A stretch of DNA of 64,000 nt from Cyathus striatus (GCA_025738555.1 JAOVFP010000013.1:1178001-1242000), one strand, 5' to 3'. Positions 36,984 to 48,849 are shown, numbered from the stretch's first letter. Notes: generated from the letters alone by a model not told the origin. Made by a program: numbers and translations.

Positions 36984-38164
36984 TTAGTCGGTCTCATCTA
37001 CGGCACTCTGGAATTCAAGTTATTTCTGATCATTTTCGAAATGAAGAAAGGAAGTACATACAGCGGATGGGGCGGCGGCCGTTGGAACTGCTGCTGAAGT
37101 CTCATCTACGGCTGACTGGAAATCAAGTTATTTTCTGATCATTTTCAAAATGAAGAAACGAAGTACATACAGCGGATGGGGCGGCAGCCGTTGGGACTGC
37201 TGAAGTCTCATCTACGGCACTCTGGAATTCAAGTTATTTTCTGATCATTTTCGAAACCAAGAAATGAAGTGCATACAGCGGACGGGGCGGCAGCCGTTGG
37301 AACTGCTGCTGAGGGGGTAGCCGTTGAATTTCCTGCTGAGGGAGTAGCAGTTGGTGTTCCACCCGCCTGACTCGGAGACGGCAATGGAAAGCCAAAAGAT
37401 GGGAACCCAGACCCCCCGAACGGAAACCCGCCGGTGGGGAAGGCAGGAAATCCAGATGCGCCACCAGAGGGAAGGCCAGAGAAGGACGGGAATCCTGGGA
37501 AGCTGAATTGACGTCGCTCATTGGCATCCGCTGCTGAAGTCTCATCTACGGTTGACTGGAATTCAAGTTATTTTCTGATCATTTTCGAAACGAATAAACG
37601 AAGTACATACAGCGGATGGAGCGGCGGCCGTTGGAACTGCTGCTGAAGTCTCGGCACTCTGGAATTCAAGTTATTTTCTGATCATTTTCAAAACAAAGAA
37701 ACGAAGTACATACAGCGGATGGGGCGGCGGCCGTTGGAACTGCTGCTGAAGTCTCATCTACGGCTGACTGGAATTCAAGTTATTTTCTGATCATTTTCGA
37801 AACCAAGAAACGAAGTACATACAGCGGATGGGGTGGCGGCCGTTGGGACTGCTGCTGAGGGGGTAGCAATTGAACTTCCTGCTGAGGGAGTAGCAGCTGG
37901 TGTTCCACCCGCCTGACCCGGAAACGGAAATGGAAAGCCTAAAGATGGGAACCCAGATCCTCCGGACGGAAACCCGCCGAAGGCTGGAAATCCAGATGCG
38001 CCACCAGAGGGAAGGCCTGAGGAGGACGGGAATCCTGGGAAGTTGAACTGACGTCGCTCATTGGCGTCCAATGCGTTATTGCGACCCTCTACGGGGGATG
38101 GAGCGCCGAGGGCGGTAGTACTGATGAGTCCTACGAGAGCAACGAGCTTGAACGAGTTGAACAT
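36984..38164 (-). CDS. Secreted Phe/Gly/Pro-rich protein with dibasic sites and exon-encoded 18-residue repeats, paralogue A
   Basis: Seven exons: 37823-38164, 37714-37767, 37611-37658, 37277-37555, 37171-37221, 37062-37115 and 36984-37007; 852 nt, 283 residues. Introns are 55 nt, except the last at 54. The signal peptide FKLVALVGLISTTALG-AP is followed by a short pro-region ending NERR, a Kex2-type site. The core then starts QFNFPGFPSSSGLPSGG. Exon 4 contains a second core preceded by DANERR, so the precursor holds two core modules. The other exons encode copies of SAVDETSAAVPTAAAPSA with small losses, and the last exon encodes SAVDETD and stop. Function unknown; processing to peptides or a cell-surface role is inference. 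Reading through the introns gives only short out-of-family tails. Confidence 0.8.
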
Positions 38165-38225
38165 GTTGTGGAGTGAATTTGGAACTTGGGCTTGAAGTTG
38201 ACATTGAGAGCAGTGTTATTGACCT

Positions 38226-38232
38226 CTTTATA
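38226..38232 (-). promoter_or_regulatory. TATA box of paralogue A
   Basis: TATAAAG on the minus strand about 62 nt before the ATG. The same motif and spacing are kept at paralogues B and C. Confidence 0.65.
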
Positions 38233-38399
38233 CCGCAACGTACACAAAGTCTGGTACGCTTACATTTTTTTCACTGAGGACTCTGGTGAGTACGCGGGTA
38301 AACCAGCAACGCCTAGTACCACAGATCATGGTTTCCGTGACAAGTGAAAGAGTCTAAGAACCGCATCAAGACGACCTGTCGATTCAAATGTTTACTCTT

Positions 38400-39630
38400 T
38401 GATCAACTTGCGAGAGAACTTGATAATCAAATGCCATGCAAAGGCTAAAAATAATAAGAAGGATGGCGTAGTGCAAAGAAGGTATCGATAGTTTTGGATA
38501 AACACATAGGAATAGGTAAATAATGATGCAGATTGCGCAAAACCGACTTGCAGGGCGCTGTTCTTGGCGAAGTAAGTAGAAATTCGTACCACTGTATGTC
38601 GTCATGAAAACCGCAAACTGGCCCTAAGTAAAATTTGAGTTAGATTAGTACGCATATAGGAAAGAAATGGCGCGGCAGAAGAAGGAAGATGAGAGATGGA
38701 ACATACCGTCAGCTCCACACCCGCAACACCGTAAAACAAGCAACAGCCGCGTCGGATTCGTCGCATTGGATCATCACTGTTCAAGTGCGCGTTCCCGCTA
38801 ATTGTTACCTATCTCCGGCAGCGACAAAAATAAATATCTTCTGAACTGAGAAGTAGTGCTACTACTTTTGTAGTAGTTCTGGATGCAGTGATCGCAAAAG
38901 AAGGTCACTGAGGGAAAGTAGCGGTTACCAGTCAATGAGTTGATCGCTAGCGGCTGATATGCGTCCAATTAACAATGTTCAAGACGTCAAGTTAACGCCG
39001 GTCTCAAGCTGATAAGCAATCGCAAGTCGAGTCGTTGTCAATGTTATAAAGGCTCTTCATCCAAATGTCGATGTAACACATAGACATAAAGCGCGACTGT
39101 GAGGGCAGGAGAACATGCCCAGCTCACCTGTTCTGAATTTCGTTTCCCATCGGAGTAGACAATAATTAATGATGCTTCACGCGCACGATTGATTCCAGTT
39201 CACCATTAATGCTTGTCCACAGACTGGGACTTCAATTGAGTTCCGTAGCTGGAGTAAGTTTCTGCGACTGTTACTAGTAGATACATCGTCATAATCAGTA
39301 TTCCATTCATCAAGGTGCGATACAAGGAAATGAGGGATATGAAAGCTGTACTAATGCATCGAATAGAGAAAAAAGGATTGGGTGGTAGAAACAATACAAT
39401 GAAAAACTCCAGACTCACAGAGCACCGTAATTGAGCGTCCTCCATCCATCCAAGTATGTGGCTTCATTACCTTCGGCGTAGAATAGATGAGCTACTCGTT
39501 TTACATGGAAGACGGTATGCTGTGTCCGACGTTGATAAGAGAAGTTCGGGTTCAAGGCAGAGCATCCAGGACATCTTGAGGACATCATCTTGTGGTCACT
39601 CGGTGGGCCAGTGTGATATGTCATTGGCAC
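38400..39630 (-). pseudogene. Degenerate membrane-type gene, block A copy
   Basis: The three blocks share scattered open stretches on this strand but in shifting frames. One is an N-terminal piece near 39630-39420 (MMSSRCP... and NEATYLDGW), and another is a hydrophobic tail at 38392-38592 (ISTYFAKNSALQVGFAQSAS, then YVFIQNYR). The tail is preceded by an intron ending at a TTACTTAG acceptor and by GPV, resembling the start of a first membrane helix in mushroom membrane proteins. I cannot thread one frame through, and the copies differ by indels, so decay is likely. Confidence 0.4.
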
Positions 39631-39975
39631 TGACAGTGACAGTGACAGTGATAGGGTTTCAGATCGAGCCTCGACTCAAATCTTTGAGAACAGGAAGTAA
39701 GTAGCAAGCGTAGCGCTCGGAGCGAGCATGAAATTGGCATGGAAGTTGGAACATCGGAAGCCAACGCAGGCAAATGGCACTCCTATTACGTAAATGAATT
39801 TATTCCCACAAACCGAATTGAGACGCGTCAAATCACTGCCAATCAGTGGGCCGCGGCATGGGCTGGGCTCGAGAGTCGAGCCGGGACCCTCGAACTCCTG
39901 CGTTGTGGCTGCAAGGCCTTGATGTGCTTCTTCTCTCTTCTCTCTTCTCTTAATTTCAAATTTGGAACCGAATCT

Positions 39976-40840
39976 ATTCACACCACGCTCTAGACTAAAC
40001 TAATGAATGCTCACCTTACCCAACACCCCTTCAATATAGAATCAATATCATATTAAAGGTGAGTAATCAATTGCTAACGTGTATGCTAACATTTATATTC
40101 AAAGGAATACACCAGTGTTATAGGAATACAAGAACCATAACAGTGGGGTGGGCCGCAGTGTAGTGTGCACTAAGACCACCGACCGTCGTTAGTACTGAAG
40201 GAATTTAAGGGCGCTCAGTTGGTGCCTTAGAGACTAAGTACCTCTAACTCCGAATCTGATAAACCAATATCAATAGTTCTTTTGAATATTCAAGTTGATC
40301 TCTCAGCGCGTGTAATTTGGTTGAAATATGGTTTCAGAAACTGAGATTTATGATGGGTACATACATTATAAGTACGATACAGTACTTCATTCTATTTGCA
40401 AATCTAAGGACCAGCTTTGATGTACTTATAATACTGCATATCACTTGTGCGATAGTAACGGACACCCCGGACACGCGATTTCCAACAGACCCTACGTGGA
40501 AGGTTCCCGTGCCCTCGAGTCTGACACGAACCTTAAAAGCTTCCTTCCTATCCATGCTAATCACTTATCTGGAAAACGAAATTAAATGCTTACGTTATGT
40601 TCAATATAAGCCCGAATTGCTATATACCCATGGAACTATGCACTCGTGAGTTACACTTACACCCACCATTAAGGCTCAAGTGACATCCTAACAAGAGCGA
40701 CTGCCAGTGAGATTATTATACAACCATCCATAGTCTGTTTCCTTCTGTTCCCTTTCTATCGAAGGATATGTCTTACTGATTGCGTTTTGTGTCTTAAGCT
40801 TAAGTCTGACAGGCGGTGGGAAGGATGTATCTTCCAAGGA
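39976..40840. other. Intergenic, nothing recognised
   Basis: Between block A and the DUF6534-like gene. Only short ORFs (40317-40649 and its opposite) without a recognisable motif. Confidence 0.35.
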
Positions 40841-42455
40841 ATGAGCTTCAGGTCGTTGTCTCATCGGAGTGAGTTTCCTACTCTCTATCGTTTGTATTGA
40901 TGATGGTTTGACTAATGCTCATGTGTTATAGCCGTCATATGATCGTACATTGCATCTCCTGATGATTTAAAAGTGTTTTTAACTTTGATTTTCAGGTAGC
41001 AGGGTTCGCAGCCTACTGGCTATTTATCGGAGTATATCTTGTCCAACTCTGGAATTACTTCACATTATATGGTCTTAACGATCCTTTGTTTATCCGCATT
41101 ATTAGTAAGCTCCTGCGTACTCTTTCAATTGCAACTCACCAGCTGTTCATAGTTTTGATAGTATTTTGCACAATGGTTGTGTACACCATGACTGTTGTCG
41201 GAGTTTGTTGGAGGTTTTTCGACCCGAATTTAGGTCCTACAAGTCCAATTTTCAAGTGGGCATCTATGCCGACACCGATGATTGGTCTAGGTATTTCGGT
41301 CTCCCCTAAATTTGTATTCAAGAATAACCCTTGTTAGCTGCATCGTCAATTCATGCTTTCTTTGCATGGTTGGTGTTTCCGTCGTTTGATTGACATGCAC
41401 CACAGCCTGAAAATGAATAGGCGCATTCGAATGCTGAAGAAGGGAAGTCGTGTCTTTCTTGGCATCTATACGTTTATATGCACGGTATGTTATCATGATA
41501 TAATTTCCATTGGCGGATGCAAACCTAATTTCTTATTATATTAGGTTTCTCTAGCGCAGTTAATAGCATCTGTAGTCCTAACAGTACAAGTAAGCACTAC
41601 AGTGGTACCGGATTCCTGGTATCCTGGAGCTTACCCAGTACTCATCTTTCCGATCACTAGTTTAGTAAGCGTGGGCTCCTACCAGCTAACAAGGCAGACG
41701 TAAGTGACATGACAATGGTAGGCAACATCCCTTTACTATGGGCTTTGACTTACATATATTCCAGCTCTGGTTATCTGGAAGTTTGACGTGCGATATCATG
41801 GTCACGGCGACCATGTCTTATATCGTGATTTTCTATAAATTTTGATGGTGTTGTTCAATTTACTTATGCGACGCGTACCTAGCTGTTGAAAGCTCGGGCG
41901 CAGTCCAACTTTAAAACTACGTCTAGATTGATTTCACGACTTGTTGCATTATCTGTCGAAACTGCATTTCCGACAGTTGCAGTAGCTGCGGGACAACTTG
42001 TAACCTACCTGAAATACCCCGGAAAAAATGGAAAGAACTTTGATCTAGCGCTGTGCGTGTAGTTGATCTCTATTTGTGTATTTATTCTGATGAGTTGCCA
42101 TGAAGACTTTTTATCCATTTTACTGCGTAAGTCTCACATGTGTATCGCGCTCTCAAACGAAGCTGATATGTATATTAGATATGCTAACGTGTTGATGGCA
42201 GTCTTGAACAAGCGAAAAGAACTTAGAAATCTGTCTACAGATAATATAAGGACCGTAGACATTCATGCTGTGATTGGGATGAGTACACAACATATAAGTG
42301 TCGGAGTTTCTCAGGCGGAGCATTCTAGTTCTAGGATGGATAATTTGGCTTCGAGGATATCTGTAGCGGAGGGACCGCCTGTTTCTCGCATGTCTATTGC
42401 TGTGAGTTGGATATACTCTTTCAAAATTGCTGTCTTGTTGATGATGATCGATTAG
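40841..42455 (+). CDS. DUF6534-like multi-pass membrane protein
   Basis: Resembles the fungal DUF6534 family of 7-helix membrane proteins of unknown function. After an acceptor at 40995 comes VAGFAAYWLFIGVYLVQLW then NYFTLYGLNDPLFIRII, matching the family pattern of helix, Tyr-rich loop and 'D.l..Ki'. The next helix holds IATHQLFIVLIVFC. After two more introns come RRIRMLKKGSRVFLG, then VSLAQLIASVVLTVQ. The late exons give LVALSVETAFPTVAVAAGQL and the cytosolic tail start YANVLMAVLNKRKELR, a typical family ending. The start codon (40841) and the first junction are guesses. No lesion is certain. Confidence 0.6.
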
Positions 42456-43673
42456 TTGGTTACGAATGGCTCAGATAGCGATGAATCTACCGTTGCTATA
42501 AAACCCTGAAACCTTTCAAGATTTTGGTTGCGAAAATAAGTACTTCTAAAAAGTATGAATCTAGTAGATATCTATCAGACTATTTCGGACTATCTGCTCA
42601 GACTTAGTCTTCATGACTTAAATTTCACTTGGACTTCAGACCTTCAGAACCTACACTTTGCCATAACGTTATCATACACAACTTACTTTTAATATTGATG
42701 ACCATGGACATTATTTCGCTATTTACTAGCTAGATCGTTCATGCTGCCAAGTTCGAGGGAAGTTGGCGGCCAGATGATACTTAGTCAGCCTTTCTGCTGC
42801 GCCATCGAGTCGGTCGAACGGTTTTGCTCATCGTCTGCAACCGAATGGTGATGTTCCCTTCAGTCCCTATCCTCCGATTCTCTCTTTTAAACTCAACGTC
42901 CCCATTAAAATTCGGTCATCGTGTAGGCACGGTAGTCCTCAAACATACGATGGATTGTGGTTCAGTTTAGCGCGGCGTTAGACTTCACCTTCTCTCCCCT
43001 CCCCTCGACGCATCGGGGAAGAAGAATCACCTAGGGTTCACCTTCTACAGACATGATCTCTTTTCTCTTGACGCCTCCATTGCAATAGATCTGCGAGACT
43101 TTCGAGGAGTTTTGTTGGTTGGATGAGGGCTGGACTGAACTTAGAGTCGGGGGAGGGTTTGGAGTCGAGGGAGAAGACAGAGGCTGAAGTTGAGGTTGAG
43201 ATTGTGAGATTGTGGAGGAGAATGAGAATATAGAGGCCAGATCCTCCGTTCCCCGTTTCCCGTTCCTCCCTACCTCGTCACAGGAGACGACAACAACGAT
43301 GATGGACGTAGGCATGGACATTCGAGTCGGATTTGAGATCTGTACTTGGTCAGAGCCGAGACCTCGTTCAGCTGGATGCCGGATGCCAGATATGTTCATA
43401 GCCCGCACCTTTGCTCAAAGACTACGGGCTCACACGATGTGACTACTAGTACTTAGTGCATACATATCTCTCCAGATTTTCACTACTCCTCCGCACGCCA
43501 TATATTTCGCACCATCACTTTCAAATTCGATCAGGATATGTCAAATGACACGTGTTGAACGCTTCAACGGTATCGTAGCTTCCAATCCCACAATTGCATA
43601 CTTCGTTTAGGAGTGTCATATACAGGATTACTGACGCAAGCTTGCATTCGTCCTTATTCCTGCATTTCCACGC
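42456..43673. other. Intergenic with overlapping unsupported ORFs
   Basis: A minus-strand 125-codon frame (43031-43408) is Ser/Gln/Pro-rich and overlaps a plus-strand frame. Neither has a domain or splice support. Confidence 0.35.
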
Positions 43674-43880
43674 ATGCTCAAGATATTCAAAAATGTCAGA
43701 ACCTTCAAAATGGTGTTGATCGGCCTTGGCCTTGGCCTTGATTTCAATTTCAGCTGGAATGGTTTCAGTCCTGATGCGAAGGAAGCGTTGGGTACGTTGA
43801 TCAGGTCCTACTCCATTCAGGACTTACATCTGGAATCAATTGATGACCTGCCAGGGGAATTTGAGAGACATGATGCGTAA
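43674..43880 (+). pseudogene. Possible fragment of an F-box/LRR-type protein
   Basis: A 68-codon frame with LKIFKNVRTFKMVLI, then SPDAKEALGTLI and IQDLHLESIDDLP. This spacing of 'l.nv..l', 'sp..k.aL..li' and 'l..L.l..i.dlP' is typical of the C-terminal repeats of mushroom F-box-like proteins. No F-box or further repeats are found around it, so it looks like a truncated remnant. Weak call. Confidence 0.3.
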
Positions 43881-44754
43881 GTGGTGAAGCAGCGTCGACG
43901 ATGACGTAACAATTGACCTCAAAGTAACCTCAAAGCGGCTAAAGAGACGAAGATCTGAGACAAATGGATGTGAAGTAGGTAGATTACGTTATGGACTGCT
44001 TAAATACACATAACGTGTGTGGGCACGTCATCTGCACAGTACATAATTAGTATAGTAAAACGGCCAGAGGCGTATGTAGAGGTTGCGAGCGCTGATGCAT
44101 GCACTATTGTAGAGAAAGTAGTAATACTATTATTCCAAAAATAAAATGCTGTCTGCAACCTTCCATAAATCAGGTAATACTAATAGGGACACTAAAGAGT
44201 TGTTCACGCTGTTCTTGATGAGAAAAACCGTGCCCGGGGTTGGGCTAAGATAGATAGCTTGCTGGATAATGATACAAAACCGGAAAGATAGCTACAAAAA
44301 TGTACCGTGATGCGTCTAGGATGTCTCAGACTCGCTGCTCAGGCTCTTATTTACGACATTTTTAAATATTTCATTATCTAAAGCTCCGAAAAGACGGACA
44401 TTGCAGTGGAATTATGAAGTTACGACGCCGAACAGTGAACACTCAGCCCCATAGTCCTCGGAGGACTTGCGGAGAGCCATCGGAAATCAGCCGTACCGGT
44501 CCGCTCACCGGCTCCTGTTCGCACAAATATGTTACCACGCTACAAAAGTAGCTTGGTATGTAAGCAGCGTAAGTGTGCTGGCGTTCCTGTCAACAACTGA
44601 ATTGAAAGTGTAAGTTCTGGAAATTGGGGAAAAGCTCATGGCTGTTGCGTCCCTGGTTTAATCTTTTCACGTCATACATTATGACGACGAGCAGTCACCA
44701 GCATGCCTCACCGTTTACGAACCCCCCTCAAATTTCTCTCTCCCTCCTTGGACT
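43881..44754. other. Intergenic, nothing recognised
   Basis: The last ~170 bp (from about 44590) are similar to 55985-56189 and belong to the shared promoter region of the two DUF6534-like paralogues. Confidence 0.4.
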
Positions 44755-46695
44755 ATGCAGCCACAGGATCAGGCATCTAAGAAGCAATGGGTGTATCAAA
44801 CAATTGGAACGCAACTACTAGCAGCTATGATTAGCAATGTGTATGTCTTTTTCGCTACGAAATACAGCTTGATAACGACATTAAACACATTGATCACTAG
44901 ATTTTATGGTATCGCCATCGTACGTTTACTCACCTCATGGACTTCCTAGCGCTAACTGTTAAACGTGAATGCTAAGTGTATGATATTTCAATATTTCTCT
45001 ATCCACGCACATCGGGATCGCTTAAGAACGAAGCTTTTAGTCTGTGTGTTGGCGTGCGTTATTCACCCCAGTTTACTATCGGTTTGATACAACGCTATTT
45101 CTACAGGCTATCAGCAACACTCCAGGTCGTATTCGTTAATATTCAAATGATTGTTATTGTGGTTATACAGTTTACAACATACGATCTATACAATGGAGCG
45201 ATCCCTCAGTCTGTCATCTCGCTTGTTATAATCCTTATAGTTTCAAGTGCTGATGACTCGTCTTGTCTGCATAGTTCAGTACTGGTAAATCATATACTCT
45301 TGATTTTAAAACTCCATTTAACTTGCTATAGGGAAAGTATACAACTGTATTCTTTACATCATTCGTGGCACAGTTGTCAGTAAATTTTGTATACTCAATT
45401 TCCGCATCAATTAATGTCACATATGGTGTTAGATTTTATGCTACACGCATATGGAGTAGTGAGTTGTCGCCTCATATTATAACCCGGTCATTGTTTGAAA
45501 TATCGCATAGTTGCACAGCAGATTCACAAAAGGTCAAAACTTTTAGCGATACCTATAGTGCGTTAATGTGATTGTTTACTTGCATCTGTATCCTGATAGA
45601 GATTTCGAGGTTCTCCTTTCGTTGATACAATTAGGTAATTTATTTCGAGATTTGACTTGACTGAAAGTTGATATCATATGTTGTATCATTCAAGGTGCCG
45701 GACTAGGTGAGTACTATCGCCAATCTCATATTATTGCTAACATTTCAATATTCAGTTCAAGTTGAAGTGATGTATGTAACACTACAACAGTACGAAACGT
45801 TTCTTAACGCTATATAGGAGGGTATCAGTCACATATGTTCAGCTTGCAGAGAAGGTCAATATGCTTCGAGTGAGTAAATACTTCTCATTTAATATCTAGA
45901 GTATCCCGTCCGAGAGAATTAATCCACACAAACCTTTTAGAAACTTGTTGTTACTCAGGGATCAGCGACTACAAGTTGTGATTTGGTAGTAACAGCCTCC
46001 ATTTCTTATATTCTACACACTTCTCGAACAGGTATAAGGCGGTAAGGGCACTTATTTTCGTAAATCAAGTTGATATTCAGTCATCTACATTTTGTAGAAC
46101 CGATTCACTTCTGGATAAAATCATTAGGTTTGCTATACAGTGGGCTGCTGCCACCAGGTCAGTAACGTCTACCTCTTCATCAGAAAATCGTGAACGAAAA
46201 GTCTTTCAAATCATTAGCCTCTGCAGCGTTCTCACTATATGCCTGGTATGTCATCAGGTTGACTCTTTAACTGACAGTGTGCATTAATATGTTTCTTATA
46301 GTTCTACCATCCATCCGGTGGTCTAATTTTGTAAGCTCTACGATCTTGATGTAGCGGCAATTGCTCACAACTGCTATATAGTAACCTTACATGGCTAATC
46401 AACACCCACCGTAAGTGTTCCAGATGATATCTACCTATTCGGCGTTATACAAGTTAATTTTATACATTTCCAGTCCATGTCATGTCGGTTATTTCAGTGT
46501 GCGTCTTCGGCCTTATAAATCAGTCTTTGATATCGCGTACATACTCCGAAGGATAGATTAATATCCCGGGAGGGCCTTCGCGAACACATTAATCGATCAT
46601 TTCATATATCGGACCTTGGGTCGCTTCCCACTATTTCACCAGAGGATACTGTAAGGGATCTGGTGAGTTATAACTCTTGGATTATCCTGTGTTAA
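44755..46695 (+). CDS. DUF6534-like membrane protein, paralogue b
   Basis: ATG at 44755 (MQPQDQASKKQW). Splicing GTATGT...CACTAG joins TIGTQLLAAMISNV to FYGIAI. The next exons read CMIFQYFSIHAHRDRLRTKL and LVCVLA, then LSATLQVVFVNIQMIVIVVI. A later exon gives KYTTVFFTSFVAQLS and GVRFYATRIW. The signature TDSLLDKIIRFAIQWAAATR, near 46100-46158, is the family's 'R.d.ll.kl...a...g..ts' motif. It is followed by short exons with SNLTWLINTHR and HVMSVIS, and LISREGLREHI near the end. About a dozen exons are needed and the frame appears kept where I checked. Function unknown. A close paralogue lies at 56190-58082. Confidence 0.6.
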
Positions 46696-47221
46696 GGAGA
46701 GACTAACTCTGAGGAGTCTATGAATTAGAATCCTGCACTGTTCCGACCTCACCAAAGACGTTTAACGACCCCTAGATGATATATGACCCGAACGTGCGAA
46801 TAACTGTTCACAACAGTCGCTTTCCTTAACGATTATGCTATGTGCTCCTATAAAATTGTAACTGATAGCCGAGGCAGCCTGATTGGTCTCTGCTCACTCG
46901 TTCTCTGGCCAATCTTCGTACTGTCATTCCGATTCGTACTTTACACTCGTTGAAAAATGATGCTTACATTATGAGCATATGGCGATAGTACAAATTCAAT
47001 TAGGAATATTAAAACTGTTATCCTCAACTTAATAAGTTAAAAAGTTTGTCTTACTGCAGCCGCTAGGGGAATACAAAGTTGACTGTTTTGTCGCATCGCT
47101 ACAAGTAGCTGCATCACATCAACAATCAGTTGTAGCTAGCCAAGTTTGATACCCTTGTCACTGCTAGTCACCAACTATATTATGTGGTTGGCAAAATCCA
47201 TACAAAACCGACGTCAATAAC
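46696..47221. other. Intergenic, nothing recognised
   Basis: No ORF or repeat supported. It ends at the TA target site of the next element. Confidence 0.35.
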
Positions 47222-47223
47222 TA

Positions 47224-48173
47224 ACATGTAACGTACGTCGCTTCGCGACGCACGTTAAAGGGCAAGCTTGACGAATCCTAGTTTTTTTGTTATTTCCTTT
47301 TTATACATAATAAGTTTACTTGTTAGATACTCATTCAGGAGTTGCTGACACCTGGATTGGCAGAAACCTCACTTGGATAAGAAATTTACTTTCACATTTC
47401 CTGTTAGGAGACAGAAACCTTTTTATTGATTGCCTGTGCATTATTTTATTTATTTTACCTTCATTCTAATTATATTATCTTCATTATAATATTTTTCCTT
47501 TGTTTTACTAGCTGCAAATAGCTGTTACAGCATTTCCACAGTTATGCACTCATTTTAATAGTTTCCATTTTATTTTAATTATTCAACAGTGAGAAAATCA
47601 AGGGTAAATATATGGAAACACTTTATATGGGAGTTATGTATGTGGCAGTTACCTAATAAGTATCCAATAAGTAGCATTTGAAGTGGTTATGGAAAAGTAT
47701 ATAAAAGAATTTAAAGTAATTTGATATACAAGCTATTTAAATAAGCAGAGATATTTTAATGATGAGAATGTGTCTAATTTATGTGAGGTTTGATACAGTA
47801 ACATTTTGTGAAATTGTGTTCTGTGCACGGTGCGCGACAACTTGGCGACAACTCGAAGAGAGGTAGGTGCTGACTAATGCACCGCGCATGCACAGCCACT
47901 ACGCATTTTGGGTCGCCAGAGTCGCTGACTAACGTTCCGTGCATGCACAGCCACTATGCATTTCGCGTCCCCAGAGCTGCTGACTAACGCACCGTGCATG
48001 CACAGCCACTACGCATTTTGGGTCCCCAGAGCTGCTGACTAACGTTCCGCGCATGCATAGCCACTATGCATTTTGGATCCCCAGAGCTGCTGACTAAGAA
48101 ATTCCGTGCATGCACAGCCACTATGCATTTTGGATCACTAACGCAAACAAATAGGGAGAGCAAGCTCTCCCAA
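47224..48173 (+). mobile_element. TA-flanked, hairpin-ended non-autonomous element, long copy
   Basis: The start ACATGTAACGTACGTCGCTT contains a hairpin (AACGTACGTCGC / GCGACGCACGTT). The end has the hairpin GGGAGAGC-AA-GCTCTCCC followed by CAA. TA lies on both sides. The ends are not inverted copies of each other. The interior holds a 55-bp minisatellite. The same ends delimit the shorter copy at 48535-48849, where an empty site is available for comparison. Confidence 0.65.
47873..48142 (+). repeat. Minisatellite, 55-bp unit, about 4.8 copies
   Basis: Unit CTGACTAACG(TT/CA)CCGTG, then CATGCACAGCCACTA.GCAT, then TT..G(G/A)TCCCCAGAGCTG. Units start near 47870, 47924, 47979, 48034 and 48089. 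Part of one unit (GATGCACAGCCACTACGCAT) is present in the short element copy. Confidence 0.8.
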
Positions 48174-48534
48174 TAAATATTGAGAAAACATTTTCCCAGC
48201 TGCAAAACTACAGTTACTGTCAAGTGCAAAATCTGTGACACATGTTACCTTTTGTACATGTTTTGCGTTAATACAAATGTATCCTTTTGTTCTATTCAAG
48301 AGTTTATTTTGTATTCAAATCTTGTATCATTCAGTATCGTCGGTTGCACGTTGGTTGCACGTACAGCTCTCTCTCGACTCTCAGGACGCATGTTCTAGAT
48401 CAGCTGTTGTTAACTTGTGAAACTTGCGGGCGTCTGCGACCGATAATCGAAGCCCTCACGCACTGCGGCCATCCCCAGGAACAAACTAATTATGTAATCA
48501 ACGCTCGTCAGCTCAATCGACACGTGGCAAATTA

Positions 48535-48849
48535 CAACATGTAACGTACGTCGCTTCGCGACGCACGTTAAAGGGCAAGCTTGACGAATCCTAGCTTTGA
48601 GTTATATTCTTATTATACATACTAATTAAACTGCCACTATTTCAGCTTGGATTTGTTTAAACAGCTTTTAATGCACTGTATTGGCCCAGTGCCCACCAAC
48701 GTAAAGCGGACAAACCCGAGCGTGTACGGAAAAGTCCGAGTGTGTGCGGACACACCCGAGCGTGGCGGAGAGATCCGAACGTGGATGCACAGCCACTACG
48801 CATTTCGGCTCGCCAACGCAAACAAATTAGGGGAAGCAAGCTCCCCCAA
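48535..48849 (+). mobile_element. TA-flanked, hairpin-ended element, short copy inside block B
   Basis: The sequence GGCAAATTAAATGGCAG in block A (36582-36598) is the empty site. In block B it is interrupted after GGCAAATTA and resumes as TAAATGGCAG, so exactly TA is duplicated (48533-48534, 48850-48851). The first 55 bp match the long copy nearly perfectly; the end has the hairpin-like GGGGAAGCAAGCTCCCCC. Confidence 0.8.

Larger units (their letters stand above)
36493..39975 (-). repeat. Segmental duplication block A
   Basis: About 3.5 kb matching block B (48290-51596, same direction) and block C (59845-63790, opposite direction). The block carries a degenerate membrane-type gene followed by a secreted Kex2-type repeat protein gene. 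Block edges are judged by eye. Confidence 0.8.

Noticed and set aside
39676..39981. 101-codon minus-strand ORF as a gene
   Set aside because: It lies on the edge of block A; the matching part of block C is interrupted, so there is no sign of coding constraint.
43031..43408. 125-codon Ser/Gln/Pro-rich minus-strand ORF
   Set aside because: Overlaps a plus-strand ORF, shows no domain, no introns and no homology to anything else in the window.
47873..48142. CRISPR-like array because of regular 55-bp spacing
   Set aside because: The whole unit repeats with no unique spacers, and the context is a eukaryotic mobile element; it is a minisatellite.
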